Under the pieces are notes generated by a model that worked only from the letters and a program-made list of their open reading frames with translations, was not told the origin of the DNA and ran no database searches. A program made the position numbers and the translations under genes. Shown here piece after piece: positions 12,230-22,021 of a stretch of 24,821 nt of DNA; position 1 is the first letter of the stretch, and each line of letters starts with the position of its first letter. The stretch lies in NCBI GenBank assembly GCA_021464525.1, contig JADRCO010000906.1:1-24821 (forward strand), read 5' to 3'. This DNA comes from Rhizophagus sp. LPA8_4_AMF. Lineage: Eukaryota > Glomeromycota > Glomeromycetes > Glomerales > Glomeraceae.

Positions 12230-13554
12230 TTAATTTACGCTTTTTCTTACAGGAATTTGTATCGTCATACCATCATAAGTACAAATTACTTGATCATTGC
12301 CAAAAGATTCAATAGTGGCTTGTTTGATTTCATTCATAATATTTTCTTGGTCACTTCTGTATCGATGACTAAAATGATTTAAAAGTAATTTTTGTGCATT
12401 AATTTTAGCAGCAAACTTACCTGCCATTTTAGATGTAGAATGACCTCTAATTAAGAAAAGAAAAATATTTAAGAATTAAGAAAAACAAAGTTTATGAATA
12501 ATATAAAATCATTTACTTTTCAATTGCAAGTTTTTCTACTTGTTCGTAAGTTGTTCCTTCAGGATCATCAGAAGTTAATGAATTAGTAGCTTCGTGAACT
12601 AACACGTCAGCATCCATAGCTAGTTTTTTTTAAAAAAATAATGTAATAGTACCAAAAATCAAATATTAACCAAGAGTTTTTATTTCATAAATTACCTAAA
12701 TGAATTATTCCGGAAGGATCAAAAGTATCACCCAAAATAGCGATTTTACGTCCGGGTCGTTGTTGAGGAGGTTCTATAGTAGTTCCATCTGGCATATTTA
12801 GGCTTTGATTTTGTTGTAATTTCTTTAATAATTCCATAGGATTTTTTAATCCCAAAGCAACTTTATTTCTCATTAAAATAGGTTTAACTAATTCAATGTC
12901 AATATTTCCCGAAATTGGTTTTTCGTCAATAACATAACCAAGAGAAGGAATTGAATGTTCAATTGGTGCCGCTGAAACGATATAATCCCCCTCATCGATA
13001 ACTTTCCATGATTTATTATTATTTTTGTCGATGGTCATATGGATGTTTTTTCCTGATTGTTCACTTGATTCAAAGAGTTTTCCGGAATCAATCGGATCAT
13101 CAGGAAAAAGTAATTCATGAACAACACAATTACGATTAAGATGTGAATATGTTAACGATAAAGAACTACGAACAAAATTTCGCAATCCAGATGGTCCATA
13201 AATCTCGATTGGTGGTCTCACAGAATCCTCACTTAAATTATTTGTTATAGTACACAATAGTGGTGGTAATCCAAACACATGATCCTATCGATTAAAAAGC
13301 AATCACTGATATTTTTCTTTAAGAGTTATTTACAAATGTAACTTACTTACACCATGCATATGAGTAATAAATATTTTGTCAATTTTGCCCCATTTAATAT
13401 TCTTAAATTTATTTAATTGATGTTGAGTCGCTTCTCCAACGTCGAATAACCAAGATATTCCATCAATTATTACTGCTAATGATGATGTATTACGAGTTAA
13501 TGATGGTTGCGCTGAACTTGTACCAAGAAATTGTATTGATAATGATTTTGGCAT
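12230..13554 (-). CDS. ELAC1: Ribonuclease Z, short form (tRNase Z-S, ELAC1-like)
   Basis: Metallo-beta-lactamase-fold endonuclease that cuts the 3' trailer from precursor tRNAs so that CCA can be added. Four exons on the minus strand: 13554-13351, 13284-12696, 12619-12517 and 12446-12230. They join in frame to 370 residues, the size of the short form (human ELAC1 363) and far below the roughly 800 of the long form. Visible motifs: N-terminal QFLGTSSAQPS.TRN.S; the zinc motif THMHGDH (64-70), whose HG-DH junction is restored by splicing across intron 1; a later AP.EHSIPS.GYV segment; ILGDT; VHEATN; GHSTSKMAG; and NHFSHRY near the C-terminus. All expected catalytic blocks are present. The frame ends at 12230; a donor-like GTAAGA lies just before the stop, so a longer tail cannot be fully excluded. 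It is head-to-head with PTH2. Confidence 0.93.
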
Positions 13555-13678
13555 TTTCGTCGATAAGAAAGGAAGAAATATTCACCTGATCATGTGAATT
13601 GACGAGTGAATTTTCCGCCTCATGTGATTTATATAAGTCACCAGTGATCTTTTTTCTCCATTTAGAAATTTTTTTCTA
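13555..13678. promoter_or_regulatory. Shared divergent promoter of tRNase Z and PTH2
   Basis: Only 124 bp separate the two start codons, so both genes must be transcribed from this interval or from within each other's 5' end. It holds two CATGTGA words in the same orientation at 13591-13597 and 13621-13627, exactly 30 bp apart, and a TATA-like TATATAAG at 13630-13637, about 42-49 bp before the PTH2 ATG. CATGTG is an E-box variant. Co-regulation is an inference from the spacing. Confidence 0.6.
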
Positions 13679-14660
13679 ATGGAAGGACCTTTTACTTTAC
13701 TTGCTGTGGCAAGCGTTAGTCTTTTAATAGGTTTTTTTTTTGGAAAAATACTAGGAAATTCATCCAAAACTTCGGTAAATTACAATTTTTTTCATAAGCC
13801 AATTTGTTGATAATTCTAATTTATTTATAGTATGATTTAGTTGATAGCTCCGATGAAGACGACTCGAGAAACATAGCGTCATCAAAACAGATAAATCCAA
13901 ATCATTTTGATGAATTCAAATTAGTAACTATTTATATATATAAACTTCATAGTTCTTTTCTTTTACTTAAATATTTAATATTTACAAATTGATTTAATAT
14001 AGGTATTGTTAGTTCGAAGTGATCTGGGGATGACAAAAGGAAAGATAGCTGCACAAGTAAATTTGACATTTTTTATTTTCTTAAAAAAGAAAAAGGTTCA
14101 CTATCCATTTTTGTAATTCCTTATTAATTAAAAAAAAATTCGTATTAATTAAAATAGTGTTCTCATGCAACATTAGCATGTTATAAAACTTTACAAAAAA
14201 CAAATCCTCAGGTAAATAAATATAGTTTAATTCCCCATATTTATTACGGTCAACATTCATTTTTCGTTATTTTTATAGCTAATGAGAGCATGGGAAAATT
14301 CAGGACAACCTAAAATTACATTAAAAGTTAACAGTTATGATGAATTGTAAGTAATATGTTATAATTAAGATATTTATAAATTATCATTAATTTTGATGTA
14401 TAAATGTATTATAGATTGTCACTTGAAAAAAGAGCAATAGAATCCGGATTATGTGCGAGGATAATTCAAGATGCTGGACACACACAAGTTGCTCCCGGAT
14501 CTGCTACTGTACTTGGTATTGGTCCAGGTAATAATAGTATTAAAGTTATCCGTATTTGAAGAAAATAATCTAATTTTTTTTTTATTATTGTTTGTTTTTT
14601 TTTCATTTAGGTCCTGTAGCAATAATTGATAAAGTTACAGGCCATTTGAAATTATATTAA
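13679..14660 (+). CDS. PTH2: Peptidyl-tRNA hydrolase 2 with N-terminal membrane anchor
   Basis: Archaeal/eukaryotic-type hydrolase that releases peptides from peptidyl-tRNA and so recycles tRNA after aborted translation; family members with this anchor sit in the mitochondrial outer membrane. Seven exons: 13679-13774, 13831-13923, 14003-14056, 14158-14211, 14279-14346, 14415-14527 and 14611-14660. They join in frame to 175 residues, near the family's usual 180. A hydrophobic segment at about 6-22 ([17 protein letters not shown]) is followed by an acidic linker, then the catalytic domain from about 64: [78 protein letters not shown] at the extreme C-terminus. The conserved Lys, His and Asp positions are all kept. 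All introns are GT-AG. The stop lies 58 bp from the stop of the convergent transporter gene. Confidence 0.94.
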
Positions 14661-14718
14661 ATCTATGATATTTGAATAATTAATGTAATATAAATGTTTT
14701 ACAAATAATAATACTATT

Positions 14719-16368
14719 CTATTCTTTGGTAATATCCAAGTAAAGAGCACGAATAGAATCAATAGTGCCAACAATAGCACCAAAAGCAGAGAAGACAAAA
14801 ATAAAAACTACCCAAGTTTTTTCTTTCCAATCATTAAGACGATTCCAACCAAATAATTTAATCCAAGTTGATAGAGGCATAATAATTAATAGTACACCAT
14901 TACCAAGAGCACCAAGTAAAGACATAACATCAGCAAAGTAAGGAAATGTAACTGCTATATAGACAGTAAATAATACCGTAAGAATTCTTGTTATAGCTCT
15001 ATATAAAAATTCACGATTTTTACCAAGTTTGGTAATATTAATTGAAAGATATTCCTCAATTTCAAGTGCAAACGCTGTTTGATAAATTGGTAATGCTAAT
15101 AAAATATGAATTGATATCATTAATACAGTGATTAATACTGTTAAACCTGGTGGAAGACTTTTATAAATTGGTGATAATGTTGCATCACCATATGTTGCAT
15201 AGGCTGGTATACAAACTAATAGATAAAAAACTGTTACTGTTGTAGTGGCAGAAGTAAGCACTTTTGGCCATGCTCTTGGATGTTTCATACTATATTAGAA
15301 TTAAATTAGAAATATTAGTTAATTATAATATAAGGTAATAATAATACAATTAATTAACATAGGAAATTACCTTGATTCAATATGAGGATATACGATATTT
15401 CCACCATAACTGAAAAATACTGTTGCTAAAGCTATAGGTATATTCCGAAGATTAATAAAGTGATGTTCATATTTATCTCGATTATTTGGTAATTCCACAA
15501 GGGAGGTAATAAATACCACAAAAACGACCATCATTGTAGATATAGTTCCAAAAATACTAAAAAAATTTTTTTGAATATCTTTGATTAAACATAATTAATG
15601 AGATATAATGAAAAATAAAAAAAAAAAATTTACCTCAGCCAAGAAGCTTCTTTCATAGATTTAAGCATTACAAAAGGAACACACATTAAACTTGCACAAA
15701 TGAAAATCCAAGTTTCCATTTCCAAAGATATGTCAAAAATCTCATTAAACAATATTTTAAAATTTTCTCCTGACAATATCAAATAAAGTATTGGACATCC
15801 CACACTTAATGCATTAAAGAAAAAACTAACCAACGCTAATCCAATATTTCCAAATGCATCATATGCAACTTGTGACATTGAATTACGGCGCGATTTACCA
15901 TCATGATATAAACATTCAATTAGTTTAATGTTTGCATATACACTCATCATTGATGAGAGGATCAAGAATAATACGGTTATCCATCCTCCTTGTTGTATAG
16001 CATACGGAATACCGAGAATTCCTGATCCCGCAACAATACAGCTATTTAAAAAATAGAGATCAAAAAATAATCTTAAATAATCATCAATTTTGATTTTTTT
16101 AAAAAAAAACTTAATCTTTACATAATATTGAAATAGGCGGACAGATTTGATCCCTTATCACGATGAGACCCTTCGAGTTCAAGATCGAGATCAAGATCAT
16201 CATCTACTACGTTACTATCCCTGGTTGCTACAAAAGGAATAGACTGATAATAAATAATTATGTATTGCATGTATTACGTAAGCATTTTTACTTATATGTA
16301 CCTAATATCGTTGAACCATAGTTTTTCCATGGATCTCGTCGATTATTTAAATGCGATTCGGGTATCAT
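14719..16368 (-). CDS. AAAP-family amino-acid transporter, vacuolar AVT-like
   Basis: Multi-pass transporter of the amino acid/auxin permease family (Pfam Aa_trans type), probably moving neutral amino acids across the vacuolar membrane in exchange for or together with protons. Five exons on the minus strand: 16368-16302, 16227-16122, 16041-15634, 15556-15371 and 15289-14719. They join in frame to 445 residues. An acidic N-terminal tail (DDDLDLDLELE) precedes the typical first span, FNIICIVAGSGILGIPYAIQ, with its GSGILG turn and GIPYA. About ten to eleven hydrophobic segments follow. The FFSYGGNIVYPHIESSMKHP segment matches the family's central signature. The tail ends just after the last span. 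Substrate cannot be read from sequence, so no symbol is given. Splice phases agree at all four junctions. Confidence 0.9.
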
Positions 16369-16421
16369 AATTAATTTTGTGAAAGTGCGAAAATGGTGAT
16401 GAGAGAAGCGTGCAAAACAAA

Positions 16422-16431
16422 CCCTTTTATA
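16422..16431 (-). promoter_or_regulatory. TATA-box candidate of the transporter gene
   Basis: The minus strand reads TATAAAAGGG from 16431 to 16422, 54-63 bp upstream of the transporter ATG at 16368. The match to the TATAAA core and its G+C-rich flank make it better than the random TA-rich words around it. Confidence 0.45.
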
Positions 16432-16709
16432 AATAATTTTATCTCATCCAAGCATTTATATAATATAACCAATAAATCCTTATCATATTCTTAATTTAGT
16501 CATTAATATTGACGATTAAATTACACATGAAAAAAAAAAAAAAATGATGTATAATTTCATCTTTCTTGCACAATAAAGTAACAAATAAAATAGAGTTAGT
16601 TGTTCAAGAAAAAATTGTATTCATATGATAAATGCTATCAACTGACCGATAGGTTACTTAATGTTAATTTAAACTAAGCCTAGTTAATAAACGAATTTGG
16701 TAATCCATT

Positions 16710-16726
16710 CACTATCATTGATAGTG
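16710..16726. repeat. 17-bp palindrome between divergent genes
   Basis: CACTATCA (16710-16717) and TGATAGTG (16719-16726) are perfect inverses around one base. It lies about 340 bp upstream of the transporter start and 700 bp upstream of the BtuF-like start. The dyad could be a dimeric regulator site or a chance palindrome. Confidence 0.4.
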
Positions 16727-17420
16727 TGTAGTCATATGATAGGCTTTTATGGCTTTTATGCTGCAAGAAACGGGTTACATGCTTTCAATACGTTGATTCA
16801 TGTCTCCTTTTATGCATTATCAGAATAAAGTACTTGGCAAGGGTCTATGGGTCTATTATGGTATGTATTCAAAGTTTCGGAATCATTTCTGTCCATGTGA
16901 CCAAAGTTTAGCGCAGTGACCGCAGTCAGTCTAAAAAATATGAGTATTAATTAGTTAAATCCCATCAAAAATAATATCCATCTTATAATTCATACTGAAT
17001 CCCAGGTCCCAAACCCCTAAAAACAAATACCTTGATTTTTTTATAATCATTACTAATGAACTTGATTAGTAATTTATCTCTTTGTTATTACAAATAAAAG
17101 TCATATTATATTATTCAAACAAAAGAGAATTATATATTTTCCTTTTTTTTTATTCATTTCATAATAAAATTATTTCTAAATAATGAATGTTCCGCATTTG
17201 ATTCGTCACTATGCCAAAAAATTTGGTTTTCATTGATTTTTAGCACCACGGAACCAAATTTTTGTATTACCTTTTTTTAGTCTTGTCATTGAAACCAGAA
17301 ATGAACTGGTTTACAAGGCGTGAGAGAAAAAAACGCTGATCGGTCGCCATGAGTTAAACTGTTACACGATTGATAATGTTCGTAAATTGGTTTTAAAGCA
17401 AATAGTATTTAGAAATTATA

Positions 17421-19011
17421 ATGACGTTACAAACAATGAAGAGAGTAATTTCGCTTCTTCCTTCTGCAGCTGAAATAGTTGCATTAGTAGCTGGTGATAA
17501 TTTAACTGTTCAGCTTGTAGGAAGAAGTCACGAGGATGATTATCCAGCATCAGTGAATAATTTGCCGATTCTAACTGCACCAAAGTAACTATTCCAGAGT
17601 TACTTTCTTTTTGTAAAAGAATAAACATTAATCTTATTTGTTAACTTTTTAGAACTAAATTTACAACAACCGCTGATGTAGATACACAAGTTTCTCAATT
17701 TCTCGCGCAGGGAAATGGTCTTTATACGTTGGATACAGAAAAGTTGAAAAGTTTAAATCCTGATATTATAGTTACGCAGGTATGAAGGATGAATATAGGT
17801 AAGTTATAGGTCATTTTTTTTCTTTTTAGGTTATCGTAAAATGTTGACCTTTTTCTTTAGGATTTATGTCACGTATGCTCTGTTGATTTAAATATGGTAC
17901 AACGAGTCGCAAAAGAAATGGATCCGGGTAAATACCTCTAATTAAACCTTTAATTTAATATTTCTTAATAACTAATTAAATTTTATTTTACTAAAGTCCC
18001 GACCATTGTGACTTTGAATCCTATGTCACTCGATGTAAGACTTTATTAAAATAAATATTTCAAAAGTAAAATCTTATTCCATTGTATTGTCGTTTAATTT
18101 TATTAGGATGTTATCAAATCAATTGATGACGTTGGTTCTGCTCTTGACATGGTTAACGAATCTAATTTAGTCAAGTCAAAATTATTATCACGTGTAAAAT
18201 ATGCTCGAGATATTGCGTTCCAAAGCCATACAGCTGGTAAAAAGCTCTCTCGTGTAGCATTCTTTGAATGGCCTTCTCCGATCTATTTAGGAGGACATTG
18301 GACACCACAAATAATTCGTTGGAGTAATGTAAGTAGAGATTTATTTTTTTTAAGAGAATACTTAAATAAACAAGAATACTTACATTTTTAATTTCAAAGG
18401 GAGTACAAGTGGTGAATGATTGTAAGGATGGAGAGACTGCTGAAATGGGAGCACCGCCATCGTATGTTAAATGTAGTTGGCACTCGGTCATTGGCTTGTT
18501 TGACCACGATCTTTCTCCCGGCAGCTAAATGCTAACATATATTTTAATATTACATAGGTTTCGCGTCCCACCACAAGATGTTATTGATGCTCATCCTGAA
18601 ATTCTTATTATTTGTCCTTGTGGATTAAATCTTGAAGCAACTAGAAAAGAATACGAAGAAACACTATTACCTTCAGAATGGTGGCCGAAATTAGCCGAAA
18701 ATGGCACCAAAATAGCTTTGGTTGATGGAAATCAGGCAAATAATTTTTTATTTCTTTTTTATATTGGATAATGGTTTTTTTTTTTAAATGAATAATCATT
18801 TTATTTTAAAATTAAAATTTAGATGTTTAATCGTCCAGGACCTCGTAAGTTTTCTTTATCAAAAGATTTTTAAAATTTAATTATTCATCTCAAACAAATT
18901 TTATAATTTTTTGAAGGTCTCGTAGATGCATTAGAATGGCTTGTCGGATATATAAATGATATTCCAGAAATGATTCCAAGAAATTTTCCGTGGGAGAATT
19001 TAAAATCATAA
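17421..19011 (+). CDS. Soluble BtuF/TroA-like cobalamin (metal-chelate) binding protein
   Basis: Homologue of bacterial cobalamin-binding proteins of the periplasmic-binding-protein type (BtuF/TroA fold). Nine exons: 17421-17584, 17653-17779, 17861-17927, 17997-18034, 18107-18328, 18400-18461, 18558-18735, 18823-18844 and 18917-19011. They join in frame to 324 residues. Motifs shared with the bacterial family: RVISLLPSAAEIV; GRSHEDDYP (34-42); QDLCHVCSVD (97-106); FEWPSPIYLGGHW (185-197); RVPPQDVIDAHPEILIICPCGLNLE (228 on); and VDGNQMFNRPGPRLVDALEW (282 on). There is no signal peptide or lipobox, so the protein is likely intracellular, and no ABC transporter partner lies nearby. The bacterial GRSHECDYP-type motif has Asp where Cys is usual. 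Intron 7 starts with GC rather than GT, because reading on without it meets a stop. Ligand and role in a fungus are unproven. Confidence 0.88.
18736..18822 (+). other. GC-AG intron in the BtuF-like gene
   Basis: Exon 7 ends ATCAG at 18735 and the intron begins GCAAAT and ends TTTAG at 18822. Splicing here restores VDGNQ-MFNRPGPR, the conserved C-terminal motif of the family. Continuing in frame past 18735 reaches a TAA after fourteen codons, and no GT nearby preserves the motif. The CAG|GCAA context fits the known preference of GC donors for strong exon-side pairing. Confidence 0.8.
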
Positions 19012-19378
19012 ACAAATTCAAATTTTTAATTATTTCAAAAAGTTTATTTTAAATACTTTCATTTTATTCATTAATCCAGGATTATTATTTCTCCTAAATA
19101 TATAACCTTTTGAGATATTTAAAATTCCTTTTGTTAAGTATTTAATTGTAAATTTGCAACTTAAATTTTTTTATAAATATATTTAATGTATTTAAATAAA
19201 GTTTAGTAAGTTTATAGGACACTTTATAAATAACATCATCATAAAAGAATAAAAATCAATGCAAAATGTTTTTGGTTAAATAGATTAACACAGAATCCAT
19301 TAAAATGTTTATTTGGAATCTAAATATTTTTGAATATAAATACTCCATAATTAAATAATTTATAACCTTTTTTTTTCT
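19012..19378. other. Convergent spacer between BtuF-like gene and CYT1
   Basis: A 367-bp A+T-rich interval between two stop codons, expected to hold the 3' untranslated regions of both genes. AATAAA occurs on the plus strand at about 19195, a possible poly(A) signal for the BtuF-like gene. No coding signal is visible. Confidence 0.55.
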
Positions 19379-21111
19379 TTAATATCTAGGTGGTGCATAC
19401 CTAAATTCGAATGATATATAATGATATATATTTAAAGATTAGAATTATATATATATATAAAAAAATAATATATAAATTTGTAAAATGAAACACGTACACA
19501 ATCTTTCTCGATTTAAGAGGACCCCATCTGTTTCGCTTAATCCAAATTGACAAAATAGTCATAGCGGATAACATAATTATAGCCTTTATACCCATTTTTT
19601 TACGATCATCATATTCAGGTTCTGCGGCCCAAGAAAGGAATGTTGTAACATCCTTTGCCATTTGAGATGTAGTTGCAGGAGTACCTTATCATCGAAATTT
19701 AAATTTCTTAATTTTTATTAAATTTTAAAAATTTAAAAATTTTTAACTCCATCCACTCACCATCCTCATATTCAACCAAACCATCAAATAAAAGTCTTGC
19801 CATAGAAATTGCACCACCAGGAAAATAAGGGTTATAATTTAAACCTTCCCGAATTTCGACACCAGCCGGTGGATCATAATATCCAGTTAAGAGAGAGAAA
19901 ATATAGTTCTAAATATTAAAATCAAATTATAAAAATTATATCATACCCAATAATTTATAAATAATAAGATTTGTTGATAATGATTACATACGGCACCACC
20001 TTCACGGGCTTTAACTACCAATGAAAGATCTGGTGGAAGAGCACCACCATTAGCAGCACGGGCAGCTTCTTCATTAGGATAAGGTGGTGGCAATCGATCA
20101 GATAATTTTCCTGGTCTGTCAAAATAATCTCCATTATCATCTGGACCATCTTTGTATTCAAATTCCTCGGCCATGACTCTCACTTCATCTTCTGTATGTG
20201 ATACGCCCACTAAATTACGCCATGAGATATACTCGAGTGAATGGCACGTAGAGCAAACTTCTCTATAAACTTGAAAACCACGTCGAATGCTTATTTATAA
20301 CAAGATAACCACGTGATATAAAATAAAAAAATTTTTTTTAACTATAATTATTGTATAATTTAAATCGGTCTTTCAATATATATTTTTTTTTTTCCCAAGA
20401 CTAATGCTGAATATCAAAAAAATTAATTGAACCTATTAAATTACTCAGAAAACCAAAAATAATTCCTATTTCAAATTAAATAACTTCATATTTAAGTTCC
20501 ATATTATAATCTCACCTGGCATGATCAAAGGTATTAAATGGACCAAAATGAGGCCAAGGATATGATGGTGAATGAAGTCCTTCATCTTCCATACCGGCAT
20601 GAATAGGATTGACATATAAATAATAACCAATGCCTGTTGCTGTTGCTACTGCTACAGCTGCTGTAGCAGCAACAGTTTTTGAATTCTAATCAAATAAATT
20701 TTTTTTTGATAATTATAATCTCGAAATTATGAAATTATGATCAAAATCAAATAATTCATTCAATCAATCATTCAATTGGATAAATTTTTTTATTCATTTT
20801 ACAAAAAAGGTATTAACTTTTTTTTTTTTTTTCTTTTTTTTGTTGTTTAAACTGACATAGTTATAATGTGATCATTTTTACATAACTACCTAGAACAATA
20901 AAATTAATTTTGACACTATAGAAATACGAACCGACTGACGAGCACTGGAAGTACTTTGAAAACCTCGAGTCTAAATAAATAAAAAAAGAATATTTATTTT
21001 TTTAATATGAATGAAAAAATTTTTTTCTTAGAGTATCCTAACCTGCGCAAAAGCATTAATCCATTGTTTCAAAGGTCTCTTTGCAACTTGACTCGAAAAC
21101 CTAGCGAACAT
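19379..21111 (-). CDS. CYT1: Cytochrome c1, haem protein of respiratory complex III
   Basis: Nuclear gene for the haem-bearing subunit of mitochondrial cytochrome bc1, which passes electrons from the Rieske protein to cytochrome c at the inner membrane. Seven exons on the minus strand: 21111-21043, 20970-20932, 20685-20516, 20289-19992, 19908-19761, 19684-19498 and 19400-19379. They join in frame to 310 residues (yeast CYT1 309). A basic N-terminus ([17 protein letters not shown]) acts as mitochondrial presequence, followed by an Ala-rich sorting span ([19 protein letters not shown]). The haem motif CSTCH is at 105-109. [17 protein letters not shown] and [10 protein letters not shown], with the axial Met near 228, follow, then [18 protein letters not shown], and a C-terminal anchor ([18 protein letters not shown]). 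The last exon is only 22 nt and encodes the ending YAPPRY, matching the family's basic-aromatic tail. The gene is head-to-head with MED31, 245 bp apart. Confidence 0.96.
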
Positions 21112-21356
21112 GACTTTTTATAATTATGCAAAAAAAAAGAAAAAAAAATTATGGAACGATTTCGAGGAATATAAAGTGAATTCGACTAAACTAAGCCACC
21201 TAGAAATGCTGTAATCTTTTTTTTCGGTGTAACATCTAAAAAAATATATAAAAAAGTTAATCATGCGATAAAAAAAAACTCCCATCAATTTCCACATCTA
21301 TTAAAATTGTGTCTCCCGATATTGTTGTACATTAAAAAATTGATTAAATAAAGAAA
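21112..21356. promoter_or_regulatory. Short divergent promoter of CYT1 and MED31
   Basis: The 245 bp between the two start codons must carry both promoters. The sequence is poly-A/poly-T rich, as in nucleosome-free fungal promoters, with no clear TATA box and no CACGTG. A pairing of a respiratory gene with a Mediator gene has no obvious functional logic and may be incidental. Confidence 0.5.
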
Positions 21357-22021
21357 ATGTCTGAACAACCTCTTTCTGAAGAAAAAAAATTAGAAAATAA
21401 AACTTCTGAATTAGAAAAAAGAAATAAAAGACGTTTTCAAATTGAACTAGAATTTATTCAATGTTTGGCGAATCCTTGGTATCTTAATAGTTTGTATTTA
21501 TTTTTTTTCCCAATTTTTTTTTTTTCGTTAGTCTAATATATATGCATAACTTAATTATTCACTTCATTCAGATCTCGCACAGAAAGAATATTTTGAAGAT
21601 CCAGTGTTTCTTAATTACTTGGAATATCTAAAATATTGGAAACGACCTGAATATGCCAAATTCATAGTGTAAGGAAAAAAAAATAATAATTAGTTAATTA
21701 TAATTAAACGTTGTTATCATCATCGTTATCGTCATCTAAGCTTTTACCAATTATAATAGTTATCCACATGCGCTTCATTTTCTTGACCTTCTTCAGAACC
21801 CTCAATTTCGTGAACATTTAAAGAATTATGATGTAGCAACAGAAATCCACTCCAAACAATATTATCATTGGTTAAAATGGAGGCATGTAGAAGAAGGAGG
21901 AAACGTTGAAGGAGGAAACGCTGGAGGAAGGAATGTTGGAGGAGGAAATACTGGAGGAGGAAATATTGGAGAAGGATCTGGTCAAGAAGATATTGAAAAT
22001 GTAAATGGAGTACTTAAATGA
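21357..22021 (+). CDS. MED31: Mediator complex subunit 31 (Soh1)
   Basis: Small, highly conserved subunit of the Mediator middle module, which links activators to RNA polymerase II in the nucleus. Three exons, 21357-21489, 21572-21668 and 21760-22021, join in frame to 163 residues. The Med31 core lies at about 25-115 and shows [19 protein letters not shown], then, after intron 1, [39 protein letters not shown], and [12 protein letters not shown] Lys/Glu-rich N-terminal extension precedes it. The C-terminus carries five tandem GGNx[E/G] pentapeptides (123-147, one with GRN) and an acidic end; animal and yeast Med31 proteins are about 130 residues, so this tail accounts for the extra length. 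The start is the first ATG, with a stop-rich leader before it. Introns are GT-AG. Confidence 0.95.
21896..21970 (+). repeat. In-frame 15-bp minisatellite in the MED31 tail
   Basis: Five 15-bp units of the form GGAGGAAAyrytGrA encode [20 protein letters not shown] and GGNIG. The period is a multiple of three, so unit gain or loss keeps the frame. The units differ mainly at the fourth codon, which suggests recent duplication followed by point change. Confidence 0.85.

Larger units (their letters stand above)
16369..17420. other. Divergent spacer between transporter and BtuF-like gene
   Basis: About 1.05 kb containing both promoters and no supported gene. Besides the TATA-like box listed separately, it holds a 17-bp palindrome, CACTATCA-T-TGATAGTG, at 16710-16726, in a local area that also carries GTCATATGAT and CATATGAT words near 16622 and 16732. 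These could be regulator-binding sites; nothing ties them to a known factor. Confidence 0.55.

Noticed and set aside
17829..17860. Earlier acceptor TTTTTAG at 17829 for exon 3 of the BtuF-like gene
   Set aside because: It would insert extra residues before the conserved QDLCHVC block; the acceptor at 17860 joins VTQ directly to DLC.
18171..18491. 106-codon antisense frame over exons 5-6 of the BtuF-like gene
   Set aside because: Shadow of a well-supported gene on the other strand.
19401..19497. Read-through of CYT1 into a hydrophobic extension after KIV
   Set aside because: The GTACGT donor and the 22-nt final exon give the conserved short tail; the extension is intron sequence.
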